Origin: Edolisoma coerulescens
Taxonomy: Eukaryota > Chordata > Aves > Passeriformes > Campephagidae
Direction: 5' to 3'
Length of the DNA: 64,000 nucleotides
NCBI GenBank assembly: GCA_013397115.1
Contig: VWZW01005505.1
Coordinates: forward strand, 806,001-870,000
Shown one piece after another: positions 23,009 to 34,320 of this stretch. The number at the start of each line of letters is the position of its first letter. Positions within the stretch are counted from its first letter, which is position 1. Under the pieces are notes generated by a model. That model was not told where the DNA came from, searched no databases, and was given only the letters and a program-made list of their open reading frames with translations. The position numbers and the translations under genes were made by a program.

Positions 23009-25211
23009 TTATTGCATCAAAAAACATATGGTGAGATCTTCAACTTGGTGGGGCTAGAGGTGAGTGGGTGGAGAGGGGAAGATTAAGAGAAACAGTTGCT
23101 ATCTCTTCACTACTAGTTTTGTGAATCTATTCCTGTTCCAGAAACAAACAAACAAAAAAAATAAAGCCATTACAAATTCAGTCTGAATTTTGACAGCTTT
23201 TTAAATTGTTAGTGATCTATTCACAAGAATTATATTCAGGTAATATTCAATGCAAAAACGCATTGTCTTCCTTGCAGGCTCAGACTACACTTGCAATTAA
23301 AGCCTGGATTAAATTTTTTTGCATGTATGAAGCTGCCCTGTACATACAGTGTGCATATACAGAGTAATCCTTGTGGAGTTAGGATTAACTGCTATTTAAG
23401 AACTATTCTATGGATTAAATTCTAAAATTCTGGGGGATGAGATGGAAATATTATAGTAGAAGCTCGCTTAACATTTCAAATTGTGCAGAGTATATTCATC
23501 AGACTTTTAATGAGAAATGAATGATCATGCTTTTTTATTTTCTTTTTTTTTTTTCTGGAGATCATATCTCGATACAAAATAATTCAGTATAATTCATCTA
23601 TAACAAGTATCTTCCAATTTCTTGTATCATGGTTCTAAACCTCCTATTTTAACGCATTATTTTATATTTCATTTATTATATAGTGCCTCCAAACACACAT
23701 TTGAGTCTGTTTTATGAGAAACTTCATCATTTTACTGAATAACAGAAAAGTAAACCTGAATTCCTGAGTACTTGCCATCAACACTGATCTGAGAATTCAT
23801 TTACTTACCTGAACAATAGATTAAGATCTTTGTTGTTGTTTATATTTGAACAAAACATAATTCACTTACAGTATTTAAATCTTATTTTTCTCTCATTATC
23901 AATATTTCTCTCCTAAAACTTTCATGTTTTTCTGACAGCAGTCAGAAGTTCCAGGGGTATCAATGACAAGTTAACTGCATGTAAATCTTTCAAACACAAA
24001 GTGAGTCTCAACAGGAAAAGGTTGGTGAAGTTGAAATGTTAAACTAAAAATAGAGAACAGCTTTGGATAAAGAAACATTTTTAGCTTAATACAATTACTC
24101 CCAAAATTTATTTTGCTATAATAGATAATTGTTACATATCCAGAAATATTCATTCTTATGCCATTCCTACACAGTATTATTCCCTGCTGGTCTCTAAAAG
24201 CACACACAGTCACTATTTAGTTCTTAACAGGAATATAAGAATATGCTGCTGCTTTCACATAGCACCTTTTTTCAGACTATGAGTGCACGCAAAAATAATA
24301 AAATATTTTCAAATTTGCCAGCTAACAACAAGAGTCAATTATTTTTTTTTAATCTACCTTTTTGCCAATGAACATGCTCATTTGCATAAATTTTGCTTCT
24401 TGTGGGAAGTCTAACTTTTTATGATTCCCATGTTACATTCTCCCTAGCTTTTCCAAAAAAAGGGAAACATCTTTTCCAGTTAAGAAGTTCATACATTTTT
24501 AAATTAAATATCTTGGGAAAGGGGGAATAAAGTTTTAGTGTTGGAAATTCCTAATTTTCAACTGAATCAAATAAAAATAAAATAATCTTAATATAAATCT
24601 GCTTTATAACAGTATTTTAGACTTGTAATGTAAAATGAAGAATTATTGGTAAGTGATGTATGCTATAAAAACAGTAATGTTTTTATCTCAGATATATCCA
24701 TGGGATAATTATTCAATGAGAAACAGGAGGTATTATGGGGAAGCTCATCCTCTTATGACTGACAGTTGGAGCAGGTGTCAGTGTCGGTAAATAGTGGGAA
24801 CAGTTATTTGGATTTTAATGGCTATTGTACCAGGCTGCTGATAAATATACAGTGGTCTAAAAGTACTTTCACATAAAGGATAACCCGACACATTTGTAGA
24901 ATTTTGTGTTTCAACTATATAACAAGTATTTCACAAAAGAAAAATATTGCAAAGTAGACTTCAAATATTTTTTTTAATATATTATGGTAAAATTGTAGAA
25001 AAAAACCCAAAGAAAACAAAACAAAAAATGTATCTCATCATGTTATTCAGAAATAATCATAAAGTGAAAATATCTTAATGCATTCAACATGTAACCAAAC
25101 TGGAAAAAGACTCAGATTTTGCTAATTACTTTTATAAAAAAACTCAGTTCACAACTGTATTAATTAAATTTACAGATGTAATTTTCCAAAATCACTGTAT
25201 GACTTTCCTAC

Positions 25212-25263
25212 CTGCTCACTACTGAATAATAATTCACCTAAACTGGGTTCAACTTCAGCATCA
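25212..25263 (-). other. Candidate minus-strand exon (52 nt)
   Basis: The acceptor is ...taatgcttttttttctcag and the donor GAGCAG|gtaggaaag. One open frame (one split base plus 17 codons, DAEVEPSLGELLFSSEQ) has acidic/amphipathic composition. It ends on a codon boundary and is phase-compatible with 21,506-21,564. The protein is not recognised. It may be a pseudo-exon. Confidence 0.18.
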
Positions 25264-26888
25264 CTGAGAAAAAAAAGCATTAATGGAAAATTCAGTGCAA
25301 GGCAATGCAGCTTCCATCACAGAAAATAAAGTTTATGACTGAATCCTCCACGATCAGGATTGAGCACGAGATTTTATCAGAAATGAAAATCCCCCACACT
25401 AACAAAAATCACAACAACACTTAGGCAGACTATTTTTAGCACATATTGTATTGCATTTGTTGTTTTTTTTAACTTGAAATAGAAAAGGACAAAGTAAAAA
25501 TGTACATCTCAGTATAAAAATATACAGACTTTTTTGGTTAGAAATTGGTTAAAAAACCATACAGTGCTCCTTTGTGACTAAAAAAATAATTAGATTAAAA
25601 AAAGCTAATTAAGAAGTGAAAGCTAATATAGTCAGAGTTTGGTGCTACATTGCACCATGCTCTTATCCAATTTTTTTCGCTAATTTATACGTATAAAAAA
25701 AAGAAACTTAATTGTTCCTAGGTCTCTTAATCTTGCATATTAATTTAGGCAGTGTACCAGTACAACTAACTTCCATTTCATTATTCTTAATTATCTACCA
25801 TTAAACTCAAATTTTGTTACTTTTGTTGATGAGAAAAAAGAGGAAGAAACTACTGTATTTGTATTGTCATCTCATTTCCAGTCCTCCTAAGGCTCATTTT
25901 TCTTACCAAAGTAAAAATCTTTCACCGTCTTAAATATCAGCTTTTATTTCTTTAATTGGGTGTTTCTATCAGGACCTTTTCAGTGAACTCTTCACATTTT
26001 AATATACTTCGGCTTCACTACTCTAGCTGATTGTTTCAGAGGTTGTGCAGAACACATTCCTGATCTTCATGAAAGCCGCTTTCAAGGTCGTTCATATTCT
26101 GCCATAATCCCCTAGTAATTACAAAGGCTCTCTTTGCAACAATAAGCAAGTCTGAGAGGAGTTCTACAACCCTACACCACACATTAAATTGTACTTGGAC
26201 ATTTCAGTTAAATGTGCTTCCCTTGAGCCCCCAACTTGCATACAAGATCTGTGAGATGCCAAAACACAAGAACAGAAAGGTTATGATGGTGGTAACTGTC
26301 TCCATACAAAGCACTGATTAAATGAAATACAAAACACAGCTTGGATAAAGGCTTTAGTTGGGGAGCAGTTAAGTCCTCATTAGAAAAGCAAAGTTGACAG
26401 AGCTTAAAAACACTTATTTTATGCCTGATAATCATTAATCATCTTTACAGATATTTTTCTCCCCTAGGACTTCAAAAGTACTTTTGAATGTTCCTCTGTA
26501 AGTACTCATACTTTTACTTTTGTTTTATTTTCTTTTTTAGGGAAAAATGTATCTTCCTGTCAAAGGAAATACCTTGCCAGATTTTTGACTCAGTTGCAAC
26601 CATTGCTTTCAGGTATATGACCCATAAGCTACCAAAAGTCACCTTTCCAATTAATGTACATATAGAAAGGAAAAATGTATAATAAATATCTTCAAAAATA
26701 CAAAATCCTCTTTGTCCTCTTGTCTTTTTCCATCTTTGAGTTTTCTCTATCTATTGCTTGTTGATCAAGAACATAACCATGTGGGTTTTTATACCTTCAA
26801 AGGGCTACACCAAGTTCTGTCTATAACTCAACCCCAAAATTATAAGGGTTCCAAATAAAGTAAACCACTACCATGTACCTGATCTTAC

Positions 26889-26986
26889 CTTGGTCTAAAA
26901 AGCTATAGAAAAACAGCAACTGCTTTATGCAGTTTCCTGCCAGTACAACGGACCTAAATGATGTTAAATAACACGGGGTAAGAATA
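26889..26986 (-). other. Candidate minus-strand exon (98 nt)
   Basis: The acceptor is ...gatcattcttatgctacag and the donor ACCAAG|gtaagatc is strong. One frame is open across all 98 nt (1 + 32 codons + 1) and encodes a hydrophobic, helix-like stretch. It lies inside a 72-codon minus-strand frame (27,039-26,821). Its phase joins the upstream candidate 27,209-27,263. No family was recognised. Confidence 0.17.
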
Positions 26987-27208
26987 CTGTAGCATAAGAA
27001 TGATCTGACGACAGTCCCTACTTTTGAAAGGTCAACCATAATATTAAGATCAATTTTGTTTAAAAGCTTGTGATGCTAATTTCTGATGCTGTGGCAGTAT
27101 ACAAGATGCCTTCTTTTACCTCTTCCCTTAAATTTTCCAACTTAATACATGCTGTGTTTTTCGCTCAGTAGAGGAATATTCCCTACAAAGAACTGGGGAA
27201 GCCAATAC

Positions 27209-27263
27209 CTATTAGCAAAAATGAGACTAAGGAACTGTGCAAATGATTTTTCAAATTCTTCAT
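27209..27263 (-). other. Candidate minus-strand exon (55 nt)
   Basis: The acceptor tract is very good (...tgattttctttcggatgtcactcacag). The donor is AATAG|gtattgg. The open frame is 2 + 17 codons + 2 (EEFEKSFAQFLSLIFAN), giving a plausible amphipathic helix. It ends with AG, which joins in phase to the first base of 26,889-26,986. No family was recognised. Confidence 0.18.
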
Positions 27264-29114
27264 CTGTGAGTGACATCCGAAAGAAAATCAAATGAAATTT
27301 TTTTTTGTCATTTCTTTTATTGACATGATAAACTATAACACTGATACCAACCACAGAAAACAAGGAGAAGAAAAGATTCTAGTAATGTGTTCCTCACTTT
27401 TTGCTTAATAACAGAGGTCGTTGAACAATCAGCAATTACGTGGAAATCTTACCTTTGCATTTCAGGCTTACCTGAAGGCTATTTAATTCTGGGAACTCTC
27501 TTATCCATATTACTATAGGCAGTTTGTTGATAAGTATGTTTCTGTCTCTCCAGATGAAACTTTTCATTATTTTTAATAAATATTCAAATACTCAATAAGC
27601 CAGAGACAGTAAAAAATATTCTATTCCCTGTTTGTTGAAGCAATTTACATGGGAAACCCAAGTTCTAATTATTATTCTAATGAATATTTATATATTGCAT
27701 AGAAAGTAGAAATCCACCAACAAAGGCAATGTCTGAAGGTGTTACAATTAAGGTACTTGCACGAAAGAAGAGGAGATGCAGACTCAAGTGAGATTTGCCT
27801 TTCCCTTCAACATGTGAGCTGATTATTTTAAATAGCTTTTTCATTGAATGAAATGGGCCTGATTCACTTCTTTCATTCAGTTCATAAATTAATTCTGGAT
27901 TCAAGTATTTTGTTACTTTCATCTAACTTTGTTGCTTTTAAATTAACTGTAGTCACATATTTATGGTTAATTCATTCAAGTAGACACACTGCTGCAAGTG
28001 CAAATAATACACTTTGGAAGAATTTCACTGTGTTTCTGGAAACAATTGTAGGTAAAAGCTATTAAGAGACATGCACATTTTAATTTGATAACCTTATATT
28101 AGCAGATTCAAACTTCAGGTGTTGTCTCCACTCATAGTCACTTTATATTCATTTTAAACCAAGAAATATTTTTTACCACGAGCAACCTCCTACTCCTAAA
28201 AGAACTGAAATCAGTGCTAAAGTGCAATGGCACAAGGCACTTTGTAAAGTGTTAATAAATAAAACAAAGGCAACATGGGAATGTATGACTATATCACTGT
28301 AGCAGTCTCTCCAGAATGAGTAATACTTTAATAAGAGTAGGACATGATCAATCAGGGATGACAATAATTAGGCTTGTATCAGAAAAGAGCAACTTCCCCT
28401 TCCTTACAAAGCATGAATTGAGAACAATAAGAGGAAGTACTCCAAATGTATAGAAACAAGGAATGAATATGACTTTCATATGAATAATTAAATGATTGTC
28501 CATGGGCTGTATACATCCAATAGTCAAGGTGCATGCCCTTGCTTCCTTCAGTAAAGGAAATATAAAGGCCTTTTTTTTAAACCTTCTTTTAATCCATCTG
28601 CTGATGCAGTACCATTTAAGGCCTTGATAAAATTCCTAGTAATGACCATAAACTTTAATTTTATGCACATTTATTTTATGTCTAAATATTTTGATAGTAT
28701 ATTCTTCTGGATTCTCCTTCATTATTCTCTCTCAAAACTTGAAGATATTCACCAGAAGATTAAAACAAACAAATAATAACCCACCTCCAAGACATGAAGA
28801 CCTGAGTGGGATCAAAACAGAGAAACTCAGTGTTCAGAGACTTTACCAGTACCTAAGCTTTTTTTCCTTAACTTAGAATGGGAAAGGGAGTGGAAAACAG
28901 CCTCACAAACTGCAACATAAAGGGTAAAACTAAATTACCACAGAAAAAAGCCACTAAACTAAACGGAACTAGAAGCCTAGGATTTATGAACTAGTTCCCA
29001 GAAACATAAAAGATGGTGCCTGTTAGCTACACATACACTGCTTAACTGACAGAAGTTGGTACCACATCCAATGTTGCAAGTACTGTAACAAAAATTACTT
29101 TATTAAATCCATTA

Positions 29115-29190
29115 GGTTTTTGGGGTTTTTTTGTTTGTTTTTTTGTTGTTGTTGTTGGTGGTGGTGTTTTGGTGTTGTTTTTTTTTCTTT
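29115..29190 (+). repeat. T/G-rich low-complexity tract
   Basis: Runs of T interleaved with GGGG, GTTT, GTT and GGT units. Such tracts are frequent in avian noncoding DNA. It lies about 320 bp before a CR1 but is not part of it. Confidence 0.85.
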
Positions 29191-29509
29191 TAATTCAAAT
29201 TTCTCTGGTATGGTACCTGTAACAGTTTCAGATTTCTTTATATGTGTGCCATGCATTTGGGCCTTCAGCAATATCCTGTAGCAACATCAACAACTTACAG
29301 CAGAAACACACATCTTCCCACTGCTGATCCTACTTGTAAACATTTAATCAATTATAATCTTTGTGGGGGGAAATAAAAGATTACATTATGATGTATTAGG
29401 GTTTTATTTACTTCTGATTTGTAAATGAGTCTTACACAGTGTACTGCAGAGAAATACAGAAAGATAACTGTACAGTTTAGAGAACATTTGTCTTCATGCT
29501 ATATTAAAG

Positions 29510-30165
29510 GCTTCGGGAGGAGTGTCTGGAAAGAGGCCTGGAGGAAAAGGATCTGGGGGTGCTGGTTGGCAGCCAGCTGAACATGAACGAGCAGAGTGCC
29601 CAGGCGGCCAAGAAGGCCAATGGCATCCTGGCTCATTCTGGAAATAGTCCTGCCAGAAGGACCAGGGCAGTGATTGTCCCCCTGTGTTTGGCACTGGTGA
29701 GGCCATAACTTGAGTGCTGTGCCCAGTCCTGGGCCCCTCAGTACAAGAAAGACATTGAGGGGCTGGAGTGTGTCCAGAAAAGGGTGATGAAGCTGGTGAA
29801 GGGTCTGAAACATAAGGAATGGTGGTTGCTTATCCTGGAGAAAAGAAGGCTCAGGGGAGATCTTAGTGGTCTCTACAACTCCCTGAAAGAAGATTATAGT
29901 GAGTTGGGGATTGGCTCTAGTGGCAACCAGTGGCAGGACAAGGGGAAATGGCCTCTTAGTGGGACCAGGCAAGGTTCAGGTTGGATCTAAGAAACAAATT
30001 CTTCACAAAAAGAATGTTCAAGCATTGGAAATGCATTCCCCAGGGAACTGTAAAGTCACCGTGCCTGGAAGTGATCAAAAAAGACTGGATGTGGCACTTC
30101 GTGATATGGTTTAGTTGGCATGGTGATCTTGGAGGTCTTCTCCAACCTGTTCTATAGTTCTATGT
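29510..30165 (+). mobile_element. CR1 LINE, longest fragment here
   Basis: A plus-orientation CR1 of about 650 bp, the longest in the window. It covers the C-terminal third of the ORF2 reverse transcriptase region ('gtgctggttggcagccagctgaacatgaacgagcagagtg', then 'ccagtcctgggcccctcagtacaagaaagacattgagg'). The conserved LEKRRLRGDL block follows at about 29,838-29,868. The 3' end has 'gcattggaa..cattccccaggg' and a tail near 'tctatagttctatgtgt'. A stop and shifts interrupt the frame, so it is not mobile. The minus-strand 157-codon frame (29,972-29,499) is antisense to this LINE and not a gene. Confidence 0.93.
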
Positions 30166-33100
30166 GTATTGGACTCATGCAGTTAAATTTTTAGTTAGTA
30201 GAGCTTAGTTAATATTTCATATTTTGATGATTTTAATTTTTAGGTTTGAGAACATGATAATTGCACAATTTCATGAAGCATAGCATTCAAAGGGAGATTA
30301 AAAAAAGGAGAAACCCAAGAGAAGACTCCCTATACAAACTTCTCTTTTTAGCAGTGGAACTAAGCCCTTTTTTAAGCTTCAGTTGCATGGAAATAACACT
30401 ATTAGGATGGACAAAGTATTAAATATTTTCCCTAAATGGCTCTTTTTCTGTACGTCACTGGAGCACAGCGTATACTGACTAAAATAAATTGAACAAAGAA
30501 ATTACTACAGGAGCATTGTCTATACTTAAAAAGCTTATACAGTTTCAAATTGTATGCCTATTCATCATAATTAATTACTGGAGCTAACTTTTTTGGTTTA
30601 ACACTTATTTAGAACTAAAATACTGGCATAATACCTTGGAAGGGTATTTTGTGCACATACTTTAAATTTTCTATGGATTTAAACAGATATAACTTTCAAA
30701 GAATGCATTAGCTAAAGAAAAAAAAAAAAAAGGACAATTATGTGACCAAAAGGTAAGAAAAAATAGTGTGTATAGCATTGTAACAGCTCTTCACCTGCAC
30801 CATGAATATAAAATTCTTCCCCACAGAAACCCACAGATTTCAGACTGGATATGAAACTAGACAGAATCATTAGATATTCCTTGGACACCCATGTTATATT
30901 TCACATACGTAAATCCTCTACCCACTAAAAATAAATTGAAGATTTCAGTAACTCAAATTTTATCAGGATTTCAGACTTACCCTATTACTAAAACAGAAAT
31001 TAATCATTCTATTTAAAAGACTTAAGTAAAGAATTATATGTTTGTCTACAGTGCATATAATCAGCTTTGTATCTCAGTGAAATGTCAAGAAAAGTAGGTG
31101 ATAATGCATGGAATATGGGAACCTTACACATGGTTCCTGTAGTTTAATTTGTAGTGATACCAGAATATGGTGGTTTGGTTTTTTTCTGTTCTTCTAAACT
31201 GATAAAATAGTTGTATGGTCTCTACAGCTAGGTTTTTTTATGTTCACATATCCCAGAAAACTAGTAACTGTCTGCCACAGTAAAAAGGTAAAATCAATGA
31301 CAATCTCATAGTTTTTACCATTTATTGTCCTATTAAAATTCAGAAATTTATCTTTCACAAAATGATTAATAAATTTTAGTCTTCCAACTCAAAGACTTAA
31401 AATAGGAAAAAAAACCCCTGAACCAGCCTCCTAAAATTTAAAGATATTAACTGCAACTTCAACTACTGTACTAAGTGGTGTCTCTTGTGGTCTAGTTATT
31501 GGTAAGAGAGAAAAAGGTCAGGTTCTTACAATTTAAACAGTGATATATAAAATGAAATAACTGTGTTTATACACACAATAGATAAACATAATCCCTACTG
31601 AAGTTATATTTACATTATACCTATACACAGACACTCCTGCATTTATATGTAAAGATCTGTCTAGAAGAGTTTACAAATTACTACTTTATTTATTCCTATC
31701 ACAGTGTCTGTGATGTTATTTCTAATTTTCTTTGCTCCTGTGAAGCAGCATACTGAACTCTTAAGGGAACAGAAAACATACAAATGCTATTACAATACAC
31801 ATTTCTAAGCAGCAGGAAGTCTGTAGTAAGTGTCAGAGATTGATCATGATTTTACTGCACATATAAACAGCCACTACCAGTTGTTCTGTGCCAAAGGGTT
31901 GTGGTATGCATCATCCATGCTGTATGTTTAACCACCTCAGATTTTAAGAAAGGTAACAGCAAGCTTAAATTACTGAAAACAAACTGAAATCAATGAAATC
32001 TTTTTCATACATGTTAATCTTCAAAACCAGAATAAAAACTTAAATCATAATTCTTTCCCAAGGGAACAAAAAGGCAAAGATAAATGTATGAAAACATATT
32101 TGAACAGTGAAAACTATGTGCATTTACACAAATATTTAAGATAGACACATGTGCACCCCTAACTAGACTCATAAAGGAAATGCATGTATGCCATAGATTT
32201 CAGACATGCACCACAGAGTTCAAGGGCATTTTTTAACCATTAAAATGCATGAGCAGTTTACTATCAAGCACTCTGTAAAAGTATTTCATTCAGAGAGTGT
32301 GAAAATTGCACGAAAACAGGAAAATTTCAGAATATACACTGCAATGATTGTATATATTTTGATTTCTTTTGTTTTATTCAGTACGGAGATTATTTTATTA
32401 ATAACCACTTTAAGAATGAAAGCATTGAATTCATACAAATGAGGTACACTTCTAAGTTATTATAATAAATTCCTTACTCTGGAGTATCACGATTTCTGAG
32501 ATCAGCGAGGATTCTTCAACTAAAAAAAGGCCACTGTATGGTGCCAGGCTTTTACGAAGTCATTTCTTTGTACAAAAGAGTTTTACTGCAGAAAATAAGG
32601 AATTTAGAGTAATTATAGAATCCTATTAAGATACTGTGAACTGAAAGTATGTGGATATAGCAATTCTATTACATTTTCGACAAAACAAAGTCCTTTGAGT
32701 CATAGTTTTCTTATCCCTCAACTCATCTAAACATCTAAGTGCATTTGAAAGCAGTATCACATATGCATTGGCTGTTACAAGCACGTACTTCTGAGACTGT
32801 CTCACAAATCATGTGAGAATTTGTCTTTCTGATAGAGTGGTTGTCACTGACAATTACCTTGATTCCTATCCAATACTCAGAATACCACCAAAAAAAAAAC
32901 TTTAATTATGAAAATGCTATATAGTTATCTTTTCTCAAACAATCTCAAGGCTCTAAAGTATTTCTAAAAATATTCACTAGTGAATTCAGAGATAAGGATA
33001 TTCATAAAAGAGTTAAACTCAAAAGAAACATTACCTTCCAAAAAATAATTTTCTCTTCTGTAGGAAAAAGACAGCATAAATGTAACTAAACCAAATATTC

Positions 33101-33990
33101 GATAGACAGGTTTTAAAAATTATAGTCTTCTCTGCTTGAAGCATGTTCATAACTCCATTAATATGAATGAAAGTTAACCATGCACAGGAGAAAAAGAACA
33201 CATTTACTGTATGTATACCTGCTCTTTGGAATTTTTGAATATTTCATTTTAATAAATATATTTCAGAAAGACGTCTAGTTTATCAGAACAAAGGCTTTGG
33301 TTTCTGTTTTAAAATTATTGAGGCACAAGATAAGACCAGAAAAGTTCACCCGGCCATGTATATTTTACTGCAAACATGTCATTTTAGACATCTTTCAAAG
33401 ATGTATCTGGATCTGAAAAGCAATCCTACTGAGGCACTTTTTTTGCCAGTGCTCATTGACATATTCATGTAATGTAAAATCAATCAAAGCCAAAAAGCCC
33501 TTAAATATAAACCCAAAACTGAAATTAAAAAAAAAAAAAGCTACCTATTTTATATGGAAATATGAGGTTGCTTTATTTTGTTTTCCTCTATCTTTTCTGT
33601 TAAGAAAGTTCAGCAACCAAATTTATGTAAAAAAAATTAACTACCACAACAGTATCAATGCATAGATTTAATTCATTCATTTGGGAACTCTTCTATTTGG
33701 ATAGAGGAGCAAGTGAAGCCATTAATAAAGAGGAGCTGTTGGTATGAGCAAGGTTGCAGTGCCAACTTGAGAATTCAAGCTCAGCTTCCTGAAGTGTGAC
33801 ATGGAAGAGATTTACTCTTTCACAAAAGGGGTGATTTTCAAGTCTCTAAATATCTTTCAAAACTTAAGGATTACAGAAGTCTCCAAGTATTTTAAAAATT
33901 ATAGTCTTATTTCATGCCTTTAAAAATACTATATAAATTACACAAACAACTGTTTTATCAAAATGGAAATGAGAGAGTGATGCAATACTG
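30165..33990. other. AT-rich stretch, no gene recognised
   Basis: There is no gene, CR1 or LTR in this 3.8 kb. Short A-runs occur near 30,719 and 33,526. Several very short (18-50 nt) minus-strand segments sit between good splice-like signals, for example near 30.8, 32.5 and 33.05 kb. They are too short to support. The plus-strand frame 32,206-32,442 has a hydrophobic end and no motif. Confidence 0.5.
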
Positions 33991-34320
33991 CAGGTTGGAA
34001 GGAAGAATGCAAGTCTGGAGGTCATCAAGCTGAACCTACACAGAGCAGAGACAGCTTAGGTCTGGTTGCTTAAAACACCTTATGAATAAACACTAAACTG
34101 GGTTCAGAGTATCTCCAAGGATAAAAAATTATTAGCATCTCTCAACAGCCTACTGCAATTTTTAACTGTCCTCACTGTGAAACTGTTTTCTCCTATTTTT
34201 TAGGAGAAATATGCCCTGTTGAAATCTGCAGTCATTGCCTCTCATCCTTTTATGATTCAGAAGATACTTTGAGGACAGCGTGGGTCCATCCAATCTATAT
34301 GTCTTTATTAGATGGAGCCA
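33991..34320 (-). mobile_element. Old CR1 LINE, 3'-end fragment
   Basis: A diverged minus-orientation CR1 3' segment. Recognisable blocks on the plus strand are 'ggtctggaggtcatcaagctgaacc' (about 34,010), 'gggttcagagtatctccaaggat' (about 34,100), 'ctcaacagcctactgcaattttt' (about 34,140) and 'gtcattgcctctcatcctttt' (about 34,230). These are in the order expected for the reverse complement of a CR1 end. The 70-codon minus frame over it (34,374-34,162) is LINE-derived. It is more diverged than the copies at 9.7 and 37.8 kb. Confidence 0.72.

Larger units (their letters stand above)
22976..29509. other. AT-rich stretch with candidate exons
   Basis: No recognised gene or mobile element lies in this 6.5 kb. 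It holds a 16-bp perfect palindrome (22,993-23,008) and a T/G-rich low-complexity tract (29,115-29,190). It also holds minus-strand candidate exons at 25,212-25,263, 26,889-26,986 and 27,209-27,263, and open minus-strand frames at 26,208-26,435 and 27,677-27,922. A plus-strand pseudo-exon of similar quality lies at 26,541-26,612. Confidence 0.45.

Noticed and set aside
26208..26435. 75-codon minus-strand ORF with balanced composition
   Set aside because: The acceptor (tgtttttaag) and donor options (gtatgc, gttggg) are poor, and the frame phase does not join neighbouring candidates.
26541..26612. Plus-strand 72-nt exon-like segment with excellent acceptor (...ttttcttttttag) and CAG|gtatat donor, open in one frame
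   Set aside because: It is on the opposite strand to the other candidates and has no partner exons. It serves as a control showing that good-looking pseudo-exons arise by chance in this sequence.
29499..29972. 157-codon minus-strand ORF, the longest in the window
   Set aside because: It is exactly antisense to the CR1 ORF2 region at 29,510-30,165, so it reflects LINE codon bias and not a gene.
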